64,000 nucleotides of DNA from an uncultured Lachnospiraceae bacterium (GCA_900318375.1 ONKG01000001.1:1-64000), one strand, 5' to 3'. Shown: positions 17,972 through 27,292, counted from the stretch's first letter. Program-made: numbers and translations. The notes: a model not told the origin generated them from the letters alone.

Positions 17972-19426
17972 TCAGTAATGGCGCACAACTTCAAACCTCT
18001 CCAGCTCATAATTTTCCTCATCCGTGTCGAGTCCGGCCTTCTGCAGAGCGATGCTGATCTGCTCTTCCACTGTATCCACACCGTCGAGGTTGGGCAGAAG
18101 AAGGCCTCTGCGGCGTCCCTTGGACACGATCACACCGTAGCGCTTCACATCCAGCTGGTCCGGAGAGGAAATCTCTTCTGTATCTCCCAGGACATCGACA
18201 GTGATCTCCAGCTCATCCAGCTCCGAGGGACGGATTGCCGAAAAGCGGGGATCTTTGGTGGAAGCGCTCACAGCATTCTGAGCGATCTCCTGCGCGATAC
18301 TGCTGCAGGTCGGTGAGATCGTGCCGATGCAGCCGCGGAGGCTCCCGTTCTTATGGATCGACACAAAGACGCCCGCCCGGCGATAAAGAAGATCGCGCTG
18401 TGCTTGCATGATCTGCGCGGGATCCATATCCAGATCTGCCGCCTCTGTTCTGATCAGTTCGGCGATGTCCCTGTCGGGAAGTTTTCGTCCGGAGCGAACC
18501 GCAGACTCCACGCCTGCGCGGGCCAGACGCACGAACAGATCTTCCTTACTGCGCGCCGCCGCCAGCTCTTTTTTCCTTTTTTCCGACCATTTATGTAAAA
18601 AATGACGCATATCATCCTGCCCCGTGACCTGATAAGTACATACACCGTAGCCGACACCGAAGGTTCCCTCATGAGACAGCCTGCATGTCCGCACTGCTGT
18701 GCCGTCCAGAGCGCCCGCCATCATTACAAAGCTGCGGTGGCCGCACTCGGCTGCCCGGTCGCAGAAGCCCTCGTCAAAATCAAGCAGTTCATCAAACTGC
18801 GCTCTGCCCATGACGTCCATGATGCGGTCGTCATAGACAGGTCCATTGGGGTCAAACCCGTAGGGTCCCTCTTCTTTGAGCTTATGGGACAGATCGCCGC
18901 TGGCGATAAATACCACGCGCCTGCCCAGACGCTCCGAGGCCTCGCGGACCTTGAGTCCCAGCCTGTAATGATCCGCCAGAGGCAGACCTGAGAGCCCGAT
19001 CCTGACAACCCTGAAGCTCGAAGGATCCATGTACTGATTCAGGAAGTACAGGGGGATCATTGTCCCATGATCCAGCTGCGGATCCCGCTCTCCCATGGTA
19101 CCTGCCGGAAACTCATCCCGGTCACAGAGCCCGCAGAGGGTATGGACAAACTCATAATCGTAGTCCGCGTGGATATAGACATTGCGCGCACGGAAGCGGC
19201 GGAAATCCCCTTCCGCCTCCACACCCGGAGAAATATGAAAATAATCTGCGTACATCACACTGTGGGGGGACGCGATCACCACTGTATCCGGCTTCAGAGA
19301 TGCGGTAAACGCCATGGCCGTTTTATAGGCGTCCGTCGTCGCCTGTATCTTTTTTTCCTCGCCGTGTCCGATTTCCGGAAGGATGATCGGAGGGTGCGGA
19401 ACCATTACTGCACCGATCACTGCCAT
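17972..19426 (-). CDS. AmmeMemoRadiSam system fusion: MEMO-like plus AMMECR1 domains
   Basis: 484 residues. Residues about 1-270 form a MEMO-like domain of the class III extradiol dioxygenase fold (VMVPHPPIILPEIGHGE, IASPHSVMYADYF, FIASGDLSHKL). Residues about 295-480 are an AMMECR1 domain with the signature LRGCIGTISP. Such fusions usually travel with a dedicated radical SAM protein, which is present at 22663-23637 but separated by two other genes. The biochemical role is still unsettled. A hairpin at 19451-19472 (CCTGCCTG/CAGGCAGG) separates it from the preceding gene. Confidence 0.9.
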   Translation of the reverse strand: MAVIGAVMVPHPPIILPEIGHGEEKKIQATTDAYKTAMAFTASLKPDTVVIASPHSVMYADYFHISPGVEAEGDFRRFRARNVYIHADYDYEFVHTLCGLCDRDEFPAGTMGERDPQLDHGTMIPLYFLNQYMDPSSFRVVRIGLSGLPLADHYRLGLKVREASERLGRRVVFIASGDLSHKLKEEGPYGFDPNGPVYDDRIMDVMGRAQFDELLDFDEGFCDRAAECGHRSFVMMAGALDGTAVRTCRLSHEGTFGVGYGVCTYQVTGQDDMRHFLHKWSEKRKKELAAARSKEDLFVRLARAGVESAVRSGRKLPDRDIAELIRTEAADLDMDPAQIMQAQRDLLYRRAGVFVSIHKNGSLRGCIGTISPTCSSIAQEIAQNAVSASTKDPRFSAIRPSELDELEITVDVLGDTEEISSPDQLDVKRYGVIVSKGRRRGLLLPNLDGVDTVEEQISIALQKAGLDTDEENYELERFEVVRHY

Positions 19427-19507
19427 TTTTATTCCTCCTCTTTTCTCTTCCTGCCTGACATAACAGGCAGGTTGATTTCCTTTTGTTTTGCGTCTTCCCG
19501 GTTCTGC

Positions 19508-21514
19508 TCAGAACAGGGAGCCGCCGTCATACAGACGGCAGCTTCCGTCTTCAAAATAAACGTAATATACCAGCCTGATCCCGGAGCCGCATTCCTCAAA
19601 AGGCAGCAGTTCCAGCGTCCTGTTTCCCCCGTCCACAGGGATCTCGGTCTCTACTGTGTAATAACCAGTAGACATTCCCTCAGGCTGATTCTGAAGGGTT
19701 CCATCCTCCTCATGTACAAATGCAAGTGCCGTCAAAGTATATTTCATGGATTCAAACCAGTTCAGGGGCGCGATCGAATAGGGAACTGCATATTCACTGC
19801 CATTATTTTTTCTGTCATGTATTGCAAACTCATCCAGGATGGCAGAACCGCCCTGCAGTGTTATAGTCATATCATATTCCACACCATCAATAAAAGTATC
19901 ATCACACCAGTCTTTTGGAACTATATACCAGGTATCAAAAACATCGCTGTCCTTCTTAATAAATCTGGTTTTTCCATCCTCGTCGACGGATTCCAGCATT
20001 ACATAGCTGATCTCCGGCTGATCCTGATGCACACACATCAGTCCCGAAAGAGAACCGCTGAAGGTATCCGGATCATCTTCACTCCTTTCCATCCCGGCAT
20101 ATGTGAGGAACTGCAGACACAGGGGAGATGGATCTTCAATCCCCTTCTTGGACAGGGTATCCTGAATATCCTTTGCATCCTCAGGACTGGCTTCCGCCGT
20201 GCAGTCACGATATGCAGTCACAACTACAGTCCGCACTGATTTCTTCTCTTCATCGGACAAAGAATCAGGAAGCCTAAAGGAGACCTGCTTTCTGTACTGG
20301 CCGGGGTTTTCAGGGCATGAAACCTTCTTCTCAAAGAGATCCCCTTCCGCCTTCTCATCGGTCAGGCAGGTGACAGTAATACCCGTATCTTCGAAACCAA
20401 ATGATCTGCCTCCGTCGACATTAAAGGCCGTTCCCGCCGGGAGGGACAGATCGACCTGCCGGATGATCGGCAGTCCCCTTGTCCGCTTCTTGTCCTCATT
20501 TCCGCTGTTCTGATCGCTGCCGGTTTTTTCTTCCTCCCCGCTCTGTGATCCTGCTTCTTCCTGCCCTTGTGTGTCCGGGAGCGGTTTAGTATCCAGCCAG
20601 ATCAGCATAGACATATTATTGACAGAATTATTCTCTATTTCCCCATATTCTGCCGCGTCCACTATAATTCTTCTTCTGGAAGAGGCATAGGAAATTTCAT
20701 TTTCAGAAAAAGCGGTGAATTCCCTGTCATCCATATTCAATCCATAAAACCTGACGATCCTGTTTTCCTCACTCTTGTTCTCCAACAGGAAGGACATCAT
20801 AACAGTCTGATCTGCAAGAAGGATATGCTCGCCGTATACTGTCAGTCCATCCATGGAAAAAATCTCGGTGAGGACGGGTGTATTCCCGCCGAAATCCAAA
20901 GCCCTGGTCATCTCCTCCGCGGAAAGTTCATCCCGGCTTTCCTCCCCCGAAGGCAGGCCCGGATCATCCCTCATGAGACTGTTGTTCCTGTTATTCAAAG
21001 GAACAGGATCCGACAGGGCAAAATATACCGGAGGACTCTCCCAGTCCCCTTTCGGCATCTCAAATTTATACATATATTCATTCAGCAGATAGAAAGAGAC
21101 TGTCCTGACTTCCCTCACGCCCTCTGTCCCGAGAATGTCGGATATTGTCAGATGATTTGATCCTCCCATATGTTCAAAAAAACCAGGCCTGGATTGGCTG
21201 TTGACTGCCCGTACCGTGAAAGAGCATTCCTCTTCAGGATTGATCACCGGATCATCTGATCGTACATGTAAGGATGCGTACAGCGTGATCCCATTGACCG
21301 AAATCTCTTCAGGGAACTTCACTGCCGCCGGTTCTGTGCTCTCGTTTTTGACAACTACCGCAAATTCAATGTTCCCTCCCCGCTGCTGCTCTGCGGAACG
21401 AAGTGTCCACAGCATCTGATCTTTACTGCAGGAAGCAAGCCCTCCAGGATTATCATTATACTCTTTGCCGCCCGAAACAGCACTCACGTCCAGGTCGACA
21501 GGATGCAGGACCAC
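19508..21514 (-). CDS. Secreted-type protein of unknown function lacking its N-terminal signal
   Basis: 668 codons from a GTG at 21514. The frame is open further upstream but offers no ribosome site, Met or signal peptide there. The body is composed of beta-rich segments (ITLYASLHVRSDDPVINPEE, FYLLNEYMYKFEMPKG, GSGIRLVYYVYFEDGSCR), typical of an exported protein. Its 5' end overlaps the truncated clostripain gene by 31 bp in another frame. A deletion that fused the 5' part of one gene to the 3' part of another would explain both ends; a frameshifted single gene is an alternative. A paralogous copy of its last 39 codons lies at 23670-23793. No family recognised; probably not normally expressed or exported as it stands. 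Confidence 0.6.
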   Translation of the reverse strand: MVLHPVDLDVSAVSGGKEYNDNPGGLASCSKDQMLWTLRSAEQQRGGNIEFAVVVKNESTEPAAVKFPEEISVNGITLYASLHVRSDDPVINPEEECSFTVRAVNSQSRPGFFEHMGGSNHLTISDILGTEGVREVRTVSFYLLNEYMYKFEMPKGDWESPPVYFALSDPVPLNNRNNSLMRDDPGLPSGEESRDELSAEEMTRALDFGGNTPVLTEIFSMDGLTVYGEHILLADQTVMMSFLLENKSEENRIVRFYGLNMDDREFTAFSENEISYASSRRRIIVDAAEYGEIENNSVNNMSMLIWLDTKPLPDTQGQEEAGSQSGEEEKTGSDQNSGNEDKKRTRGLPIIRQVDLSLPAGTAFNVDGGRSFGFEDTGITVTCLTDEKAEGDLFEKKVSCPENPGQYRKQVSFRLPDSLSDEEKKSVRTVVVTAYRDCTAEASPEDAKDIQDTLSKKGIEDPSPLCLQFLTYAGMERSEDDPDTFSGSLSGLMCVHQDQPEISYVMLESVDEDGKTRFIKKDSDVFDTWYIVPKDWCDDTFIDGVEYDMTITLQGGSAILDEFAIHDRKNNGSEYAVPYSIAPLNWFESMKYTLTALAFVHEEDGTLQNQPEGMSTGYYTVETEIPVDGGNRTLELLPFEECGSGIRLVYYVYFEDGSCRLYDGGSLF

Positions 21515-22626
21515 CTCCAGTTTCTGTCCAGCTTCTCCTCGACCTCGGCCAGCTGTGACAGGTCCATACAGGCAAGGGTCAGGGAGGATTCCTTATCAGC
21601 CGCCTCGCTGGCAGCTTCTCCGGCAGCCATGAAGGAATCGACGATCCTCACACCTGTCTCCCCGCCGTTTTTGTCCTTTTCGATCTCAGCCAGATAATCA
21701 TAAGACCATCCGACACAAGGCTCTGTCTCTTCGGATGCGATCATGTACTCCGCGTAGGGAGCGATCAGATGGGCTGTCTCCACTGAGGACATGAGGCAGG
21801 CGTCAAAACCGATCCAGCTGAGTTTTTCCTCCGCAAAAGGACTGTCTTTGAGGGCACCTGTAAGTTCCTCCATGGTCAGGCAGTCCTTGGCCCATGCCGT
21901 ATCCCAGCACAGCCCGCGCATGGGTCCTCCGCCGTGATCCCACAGGATCAGGGCATACTTATCCGCAGGAAACCGGTCATGGCTGTAGTCCAGAAAAGCC
22001 TTGAGGGTACTTGATTCCCCCATGTTGGCCGGCGCATACTCTACCTCCTGCGAAGCGAAGGTCTCCTTCTTTTCCCAGGTAAGACCACTTCCTGCTTTTG
22101 TTGTTCCGGCAGTTCCGCCTGTACCTCCTGCTTCAGTTGTCCCGATAGTCCCGCCTGTTCCGGTTGTTCCTCCGTCAGCGGTACTGTCTCCTGCCGTCAG
22201 GAAATAGACTGCCGTCTCTTCATGGGAAAAGCCGTTCTGCCACTGTGTCGTTCCGCCGGCCATGACAACCACGTTTACAAGGTCTGTGTTGACACCTGAA
22301 GCAACTATTTCATCCAGATCTTTGGTAGCCGCCCCTGTCTTGCTCTCCAGATCGCTGCCGCAAAGGTAGATCATCAGTGTGAGCGTATTTCCGGTCGATC
22401 CGCCGTCTTCAGAAGAGACGGCTTTTGACGCAGGATCATCTGTCGTATTTCCAGCAGAAGAAGCGCCCGCAGGAGATGCGGACTGCGGTGAAGCTCCGCA
22501 TCCCGAGATCACAATGACCAGAATGAGCATCAGAGACAGGAGAAAGGTTCCTCTTCCTCCTCTTTTTCTTTTGCTGCCTCTTCCGGAAGAATCAGCACGC
22601 TTTAAATACTTTGCGTACAGCCCCAT
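21484..22626 (-). CDS. Clostripain-like (C11) cysteine protease lipoprotein, C-terminally truncated
   Basis: 380 residues. A polybasic N-terminus, a membrane segment and the lipobox VISGC indicate surface anchoring. The C11 catalytic residues are present: His in LILWDHGGG (about 231) and Cys in WIGFDACLM (about 277). A Thr/Gly-rich insert (TGGTIGTTEAGGTGG type) lies within the domain at about 150-180. After CMDLSQLAEVEEKLD the sequence turns into an unrelated NWRWSCILSTWT and stops. Related proteins normally continue well beyond this point, so the C-terminal part is missing. It may be inactive or altered. Confidence 0.75.
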   Translation of the reverse strand: MGLYAKYLKRADSSGRGSKRKRGGRGTFLLSLMLILVIVISGCGASPQSASPAGASSAGNTTDDPASKAVSSEDGGSTGNTLTLMIYLCGSDLESKTGAATKDLDEIVASGVNTDLVNVVVMAGGTTQWQNGFSHEETAVYFLTAGDSTADGGTTGTGGTIGTTEAGGTGGTAGTTKAGSGLTWEKKETFASQEVEYAPANMGESSTLKAFLDYSHDRFPADKYALILWDHGGGPMRGLCWDTAWAKDCLTMEELTGALKDSPFAEEKLSWIGFDACLMSSVETAHLIAPYAEYMIASEETEPCVGWSYDYLAEIEKDKNGGETGVRIVDSFMAAGEAASEAADKESSLTLACMDLSQLAEVEEKLDRNWRWSCILSTWT

Positions 22627-22662
22627 CTCCCTTCCTCCATATTCCTCTTACATGGATTCCAT

Positions 22663-23637
22663 TCAGCAGTTCCCTGTGTAGACGTAGTCCAGTTTTTCCC
22701 GTGCGACATCCGCGAGACCATATACAGTCTTCACCGGTGTCGCCGGCGCTGTCCACTTATATCTCGGGAAATAGCGCGATACATGAAGCGGGATCCGGCG
22801 GCCTCTGCCGCCGCGCAATGAAGCGATCCACTCCGTCATCCGCCGCATATCCTCCTCGCTGTCATTTTTGTCCGGTATGATAAGTTTTGTAATTTCTATA
22901 TGACAGCTTTCTGCAGCCGTCCTGATAAAAGCCTTTACCATCTCCAGGTCTCCGCCCACGAAATCTCTGTAAAACTCCGGTGTAAAGCCTTTGAGATCGA
23001 TGTTCATGGCGTCGATATAAGGCAGGATTTCCTGCAGAATTTCCTGTGAAGCCATGCCGTTGGAGACTAAAACCGTTTTCAGATCGTGACGGTGAAACAA
23101 TTTTGCCGTATCACGTACAAATTCCCAGCCGACCAGGGGCTCATTATAGGTAAAGGCGATGCCGATATTGCCGCGTTCCCGAAGATCCAGTGCTAGGTCA
23201 CAGAGCTCCTGCGGCGTGTAATATGCTGTATCGAGCGTCCTCTCCCGCCTGCCGTCATTATAGGTGACCGGATACATTTTTACCTGTGAGGAAAGGGCTG
23301 CAGTATGCTTCTTTTTGGCAGCACTTTCACTATTTCCTGATACGGACAGAAGACTGCTCTCTTCTTTCGGCCTGTGCTCTCCTGCCGACGCAATTTCATA
23401 GTTCTGGCAGAAGGGACAGCGCAGACTGCATCCAAAGCTGCCGACAGACAGGATCATGCTCCCGGGGTAAAAGCGCGAGAGCGGCTTTTTTTCTATAGGG
23501 TCGAGGGCCAGAGCCGTCAGTCTCCCATAATTGGTACATTTGATGACTCCTCTCTCATTTCGCCGGGCCCTGCAGGCACCGGTCTGCCCTTCCTCCAGTC
23601 TGCAGTGATGGCAGCAGACATTACATGCGGCTTTCAT
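22663..23637 (-). CDS. AmmeMemoRadiSam system radical SAM enzyme
   Basis: About 324 residues from ATG 23637 (GGGGAGG 15 nt upstream; an upstream TTG at 23673 is less likely). The N-terminal CNVCCHHCRLEEGQTGAC and the radical SAM motif CSLRCPFCQN are diagnostic of this family, as is GIAFTYNEPLVGWEF. A stretch of about 35 residues between the cluster motif and TAYYTPQELC (rich in Ser and Lys) looks like an insertion. It should act with the MEMO/AMMECR1 fusion protein at 17972-19426. It is followed at 37 bp by the clostripain gene. Confidence 0.9.
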   Translation of the reverse strand: MKAACNVCCHHCRLEEGQTGACRARRNERGVIKCTNYGRLTALALDPIEKKPLSRFYPGSMILSVGSFGCSLRCPFCQNYEIASAGEHRPKEESSLLSVSGNSESAAKKKHTAALSSQVKMYPVTYNDGRRERTLDTAYYTPQELCDLALDLRERGNIGIAFTYNEPLVGWEFVRDTAKLFHRHDLKTVLVSNGMASQEILQEILPYIDAMNIDLKGFTPEFYRDFVGGDLEMVKAFIRTAAESCHIEITKLIIPDKNDSEEDMRRMTEWIASLRGGRGRRIPLHVSRYFPRYKWTAPATPVKTVYGLADVAREKLDYVYTGNC

Positions 23638-23669
23638 AAGTATTGATCTGTGCCTCCCCTCTTTCCTGT

Positions 23670-23793
23670 TCAAAACAAGGATCCGCCGTCATACGTACGG
23701 CTGCTTCCGTCTTCAAAATATACGGTATATAAGAGTCTGATTCCGGAACCGCATTCCTCGAAAGGCAGCAGTTCCAGAGTCTTTTCTTTCCAC
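23670..23793 (-). pseudogene. 3'-terminal fragment paralogous to the gene at 19508-21514
   Basis: The minus strand encodes KTLELLPFEECGSGIRLLYT, then VYFEDGSSRTYDGGSLF and a stop (23670-23672). This matches the end of the 19508 gene (TLELLPFEECGSGIRLVYYV, then YFEDGSCRLYDGGSLF) almost residue for residue. At the DNA level most differences fall at third codon positions, so the source was a paralogue under selection before truncation. Upstream of about 23793 the similarity ends. It is a relic of a deleted second copy. Confidence 0.85.
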
Positions 23794-23940
23794 TTTTATA
23801 ATAACATACACGGTAATAATTACATGAAAAAAACTGTTGATATCCCGCTCCTTTTCCAGCGCTGTAACAGATTGCCGCAGCTTTCCCCACACTGCAATCG
23901 GCAAGCATTTTAATTTCCCCTTTTTGAAAAATAAGACCTG

Positions 23941-24130
23941 AAAGTTTTTAAGGGTCTCTCTTACCAGACTCTCGTGCCGATCGCAGCCGCTTCAACGATA
24001 TGCCTCCTTTCGAGCAAGTGCCGAATCCATCAAGCCGAAGTTTTGTCGTAGATTTTTGTCTCATAGGAAATCAACATTTCCGGTGAAACAGAAAAACAGG
24101 CTCTGTGTCTTCGCCGCCACAAAGCCTGTC
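23941..24130 (-). repeat. Extragenic structured element, copy B, with a 12-codon reading frame
   Basis: On the minus strand it has a hairpin CAGGCTTTGTG/CACAGAGCCTG followed by TTTTTC, then GATTTCCTATGAG (24060-24072), then a reading frame MDSALARKEAYR at 24030-23992, then CACGAGAGTCT and a degenerate terminator-like end. It aligns over its whole length with copy A at 38812-38998. No ribosome site is obvious, so translation is unproven. Confidence 0.65.
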
Positions 24131-24299
24131 TGCCTTCACAATCATTATTCAGTTTTCTCCGGTATCGTCGTCCCATTCATCAGACCTGTCGTCAATGATC
24201 TGATCAGCTGTCACCTTCAGCTGTTTTCGTCGGATGTGCCAGTATTTCATATTACACAGATCAATAAAAAAATGTTACAATATGCAATACTTTGATGGA

Positions 24300-24492
24300 A
24301 AGTTCAAAAGGTGGTCAAGCACCCCCGTCTCGTCAAGTTGCACAAACGCCTTGGGGACGCTCTCGCTCTACCCTCGCTGGAAGCGGTTCTGAGACCGCTA
24401 AAAACCAGCGGCCAAGTACCATCCGCTCGCCAAGGCCCTTCGGCTGTTTGTGCAACTTGACGAGACTCACTGCCTTTATGATACTTTTGACC
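24300..24492. repeat. Covarying inverted-repeat element, copy 1
   Basis: A perfect 20-bp inverted repeat (GTCTCGTCAAGTTGCACAAA at 24327-24346 and its complement at 24447-24466) encloses GCCTTGG/CCAAGGC and an inner hairpin CGCTGG-AGCGGT-ACCGCT-CCAGCG. The outer ends carry TCAAAAGG and CTTTTGA. Closely related to copy 2 at 58870-59082. It may be a miniature mobile element, a structured RNA, or both. Confidence 0.75.
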
Positions 24493-24562
24493 CTTACATC
24501 ATACCTTTAATCCCTGCAACAAACTGTGCTGTCATCAGTTTTCCAATAAAGAGGTAAACAGA

Positions 24563-25951
24563 ATGTCCACTCCTGTTTCCGCCGGAAAAAACGACCGGAA
24601 TATGGCCCTGTTTTATTCCGCCCCGATCCCTGTCGCCGTCATGACACTGGCGGTCCCCACGATCATCACACAGCTGATCAATATCATTTACAATTTTGCA
24701 GATACCTGGTATGTCGGCAGGACAGGAAACGCCGCCATGGTCGCCGCCCTTTCCGTCAGTATGCCTCTTTTTATTCTGCTGGCAGCCATTGCCAACCTCT
24801 TCGGCATAGGCGGTGCCAGTGTCATTTCCCGCGCCCTGGGACGAAAGAATCCCCGTTACGCCAGAAAAACCTTCACCTTCTGCTTTTACGGAGGGTTTGC
24901 TGCGGCAGTTGTCTACGCTGTGCTCATCATCCTCTTCCGCAGCCGTCTGATTCCGGTCATCGGCGGAGATGATTCCTCTTATCCATATATCTACGACTAT
25001 ATGTTCTGGACTCTGATCGTCGGCGCAGTCCCGACCGTCGGAAATGTCCTGTGCGGTCATCTGGTGCGCTCTGTCGGGGCTGCAAAAGAAGCCGGCTTCG
25101 GCATGTCCATGGGCGGTGTCCTCAATATCATACTGGATCCGCTTTTTATGTTTGTCATCCTGCCTCCCGGCAATGAAGTCACCGGTGCAGCCATCGCGAC
25201 CTGCCTGTCCAATACGGCCGCCCTCATTTATTTTCTGATCTATCTCTACAGACACAGAGACCACGAGGTGTTATCCCTCTCTCCTTCGGATTTCACCGTC
25301 GGAGAAGAGATTCCGGGGAATGTCATATCCATCGGGATTCCCGCGGCTCTCGCCACAAGTATGGCCATGCTTTCCAACATCGCCGCCAATTACCTGGTAA
25401 GTGATTACGGAAGCGCTGCTGTAGCAGGCATGGGCGTCGCCAAAAAGATCAACATGCTGGCCTTTAACACGACCATGGGCCTGACCCAGGGCGTCCTTCC
25501 CCTTCTGGGCTATAATTTCGGTGCCAGAAACTACGACCGTCTGAAAAAATCCATCATCTTCACAGCTGCAGCAGCCCTGGGATTCAACCTGATCTGCACA
25601 TTGTGCTTCCGCACCTTCGCTCCGACTCTGGTCGCCTTCTTTATCGCGGAGGAGGCATCGGTCAGCTTCGGAAGTGCCTTTCTGCGTGTCATTGCGCTGG
25701 CAACACCTCTTGCTTCCATTGTCTATCTGACCAACACGGTCTTCCAGGCAGCCGGCAGAAGGTTCAGTTCCTTCCTTCTCTCCATACTCCGCAAAGGCTG
25801 CATGGACATTCCCCTGATGTTCCTCTTCAAGTCCATGATCGGCATGTACGGTATTGTATGGGCGACTCCAACTGCCGAGATCGGTTCCATCCTGGTGGCA
25901 GTCTTCCTCATAAGGCTGATGGTCCGCGATATCAGGCGCGGTGATCTGTGA
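24563..25951 (+). CDS. MATE family efflux transporter
   Basis: 462 residues with about 12 hydrophobic segments. The N-terminal region (PIPVAVMTLAVPTIITQLIN, then YNFADTWYVGRTGNAA) and the repeat of the same layout around residue 240 (NVISIGIPAALATSMAMLSN) are typical of MATE antiporters, which export cationic compounds using Na+ or H+ gradients. It starts at ATG 24563 with AAGAGGT upstream. It is convergent with hemW; only a small GATAAC/GTTATC hairpin lies in the 66-bp gap. Confidence 0.9.
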   Translation: MSTPVSAGKNDRNMALFYSAPIPVAVMTLAVPTIITQLINIIYNFADTWYVGRTGNAAMVAALSVSMPLFILLAAIANLFGIGGASVISRALGRKNPRYARKTFTFCFYGGFAAAVVYAVLIILFRSRLIPVIGGDDSSYPYIYDYMFWTLIVGAVPTVGNVLCGHLVRSVGAAKEAGFGMSMGGVLNIILDPLFMFVILPPGNEVTGAAIATCLSNTAALIYFLIYLYRHRDHEVLSLSPSDFTVGEEIPGNVISIGIPAALATSMAMLSNIAANYLVSDYGSAAVAGMGVAKKINMLAFNTTMGLTQGVLPLLGYNFGARNYDRLKKSIIFTAAAALGFNLICTLCFRTFAPTLVAFFIAEEASVSFGSAFLRVIALATPLASIVYLTNTVFQAAGRRFSSFLLSILRKGCMDIPLMFLFKSMIGMYGIVWATPTAEIGSILVAVFLIRLMVRDIRRGDL

Positions 25952-26017
25952 GTGCAGTTGATAACAGCAGTTATCGGGAAAGATGTAGAAAGGACAAGAG
26001 CCTCAGGAGCCGGATCA

Positions 26018-27292
26018 TTACTGCAGATAATCCGCCATCACATAATTGCTGACGTCGGTCCCCCTCTCTGTCAGGCAAAAGCCCTCCGGTGTACGCTGCA
26101 GCAGCCCCTGTGCCAGATGTCTTCTGATCACATCCCCATACACTTCATCAAGGCTCTTTCCGAAGCGGGAGGCAAAATCCGACGTTTTTACACCTGCCGT
26201 CATCCTGAGCCCCAGGAACATGAACTCCTCCATCTTCTCCTGCTCAGTGAGGGAATGGATTTCCGTGCGGACCTTTCCGTATACTTGCTCGATTTCGGCC
26301 GGAATACCGGCCTTTTCCATCTCCACACTATAAGTCTCAAAATCCGTAATATTGGAAAAACGGGCTCCGTTCACATAAGACGCAGCTCCGATACCAAATC
26401 CCAGATAGGGATGTCCCGTCCAGTAGCCGCTGTTGTGGCGGCACTCCCTGCCTTTAAGAGCATAGTTGGAGATCTCATAGCGCCCATAGCCATGCTGGGC
26501 AAGGTATTCCCGGGTGTAGTGATACATCTTCCGGTCAGTCTCCTCATCCGGCAAGGGAGGCAGTTCTCCGGCCTCATAGAGCGCCGAAAAAGGCGTGCCC
26601 GGCTCGATGATCAGGCTGTAGGCGGAGATGTGCTCCGGCCTCCATTCCACTGCCTGCCGCAGGGAGTCCGCCCAGCTGTCAAAGGTCTGCCCGGGAAGGG
26701 CGCTCATAAGGTCGATATTAATATTGTCGAATCCGGCGGCGCGGGCAGTCTTAAAGGCCTCGAGGGCCTGTTCTGCTGTGTGGATCCTGCCCAGAAGATG
26801 CAGTTCTTCATCGTGCATGGACTGAACACCCATCGACAGACGATTGATCCCCGCCTCTTTAAAAGCACTGAGCTTTTCAAAGTCCGCGGTGCCGGGATTG
26901 GTCTCCAGACTGACCTCGGCATCCGGCAGGATTAAAAAGACTTCCCTCAGAGCGTCTATGATCCGTCCGATCTGGTCTGCAGACAGAACAGAGGGCGTGC
27001 CGCCTCCGAAAAATACTGTATCCACCGGCCGGCCTGCAGGGCAGTCTTTCTGCGTCTTTATCTCCCGGATCAGGGCTTTTACATACCTCTCCCGATCAAT
27101 ATCCGTCTGCGGTGCGGACAGAAAATCGCAGTACCGGCACTTGCGCAGACAAAAGGGTATATGGACATACAGGGAAATCAAATCAGTGCCGGAGAGAAAA
27201 TCTCCCCGGCACTTTGTGTTCTGCATATTATTTTCCGACGGACGAATCTCTATCACCTTTTCCCCCATCTTCTGTTCCGCTTCTGTCTTCAA
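26018..27292 (-). CDS. hemW: Radical SAM heme chaperone HemW
   Basis: Related to oxygen-independent coproporphyrinogen oxidase but, in this family, believed to insert heme. The radical SAM motif is CLRKCRYCDF, preceded by ISLYVHIPF, and DTVFFGGGTPSVL follows. The C-terminal HemW-type region (KMEEFMFLGLRMTAGV) is present. The family sequence starts at about residue 38; the first 37 residues (from TTG 27292) are atypical and include a 13-bp hairpin in the DNA at 27185-27213, so the true start may be later. The neighbouring upstream gene is lepA, a common arrangement in Firmicutes. Confidence 0.9.
   Translation of the reverse strand: MKTEAEQKMGEKVIEIRPSENNMQNTKCRGDFLSGTDLISLYVHIPFCLRKCRYCDFLSAPQTDIDRERYVKALIREIKTQKDCPAGRPVDTVFFGGGTPSVLSADQIGRIIDALREVFLILPDAEVSLETNPGTADFEKLSAFKEAGINRLSMGVQSMHDEELHLLGRIHTAEQALEAFKTARAAGFDNINIDLMSALPGQTFDSWADSLRQAVEWRPEHISAYSLIIEPGTPFSALYEAGELPPLPDEETDRKMYHYTREYLAQHGYGRYEISNYALKGRECRHNSGYWTGHPYLGFGIGAASYVNGARFSNITDFETYSVEMEKAGIPAEIEQVYGKVRTEIHSLTEQEKMEEFMFLGLRMTAGVKTSDFASRFGKSLDEVYGDVIRRHLAQGLLQRTPEGFCLTERGTDVSNYVMADYLQ

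Larger units (their letters stand above)
23794..24562. other. 769-bp non-coding stretch with two repeated elements
   Basis: This stretch precedes the MATE gene and contains element B of the microORF family (23941-24130) and copy 1 of the covarying inverted-repeat element (24300-24492). 24131-24299 shows no recognised gene. The ribosome site of the MATE gene (AAGAGG) is at its right end. Confidence 0.6.

Noticed and set aside
23992..24030. Short frame as a tmRNA tag
   Set aside because: The peptide does not end in the usual Ala-rich tag and no tRNA-like ends are present.
24494..25264. A 256-codon minus-strand frame over the MATE gene
   Set aside because: It overlaps a clear MATE transporter and its sequence is low-complexity, charged and unlike any family.
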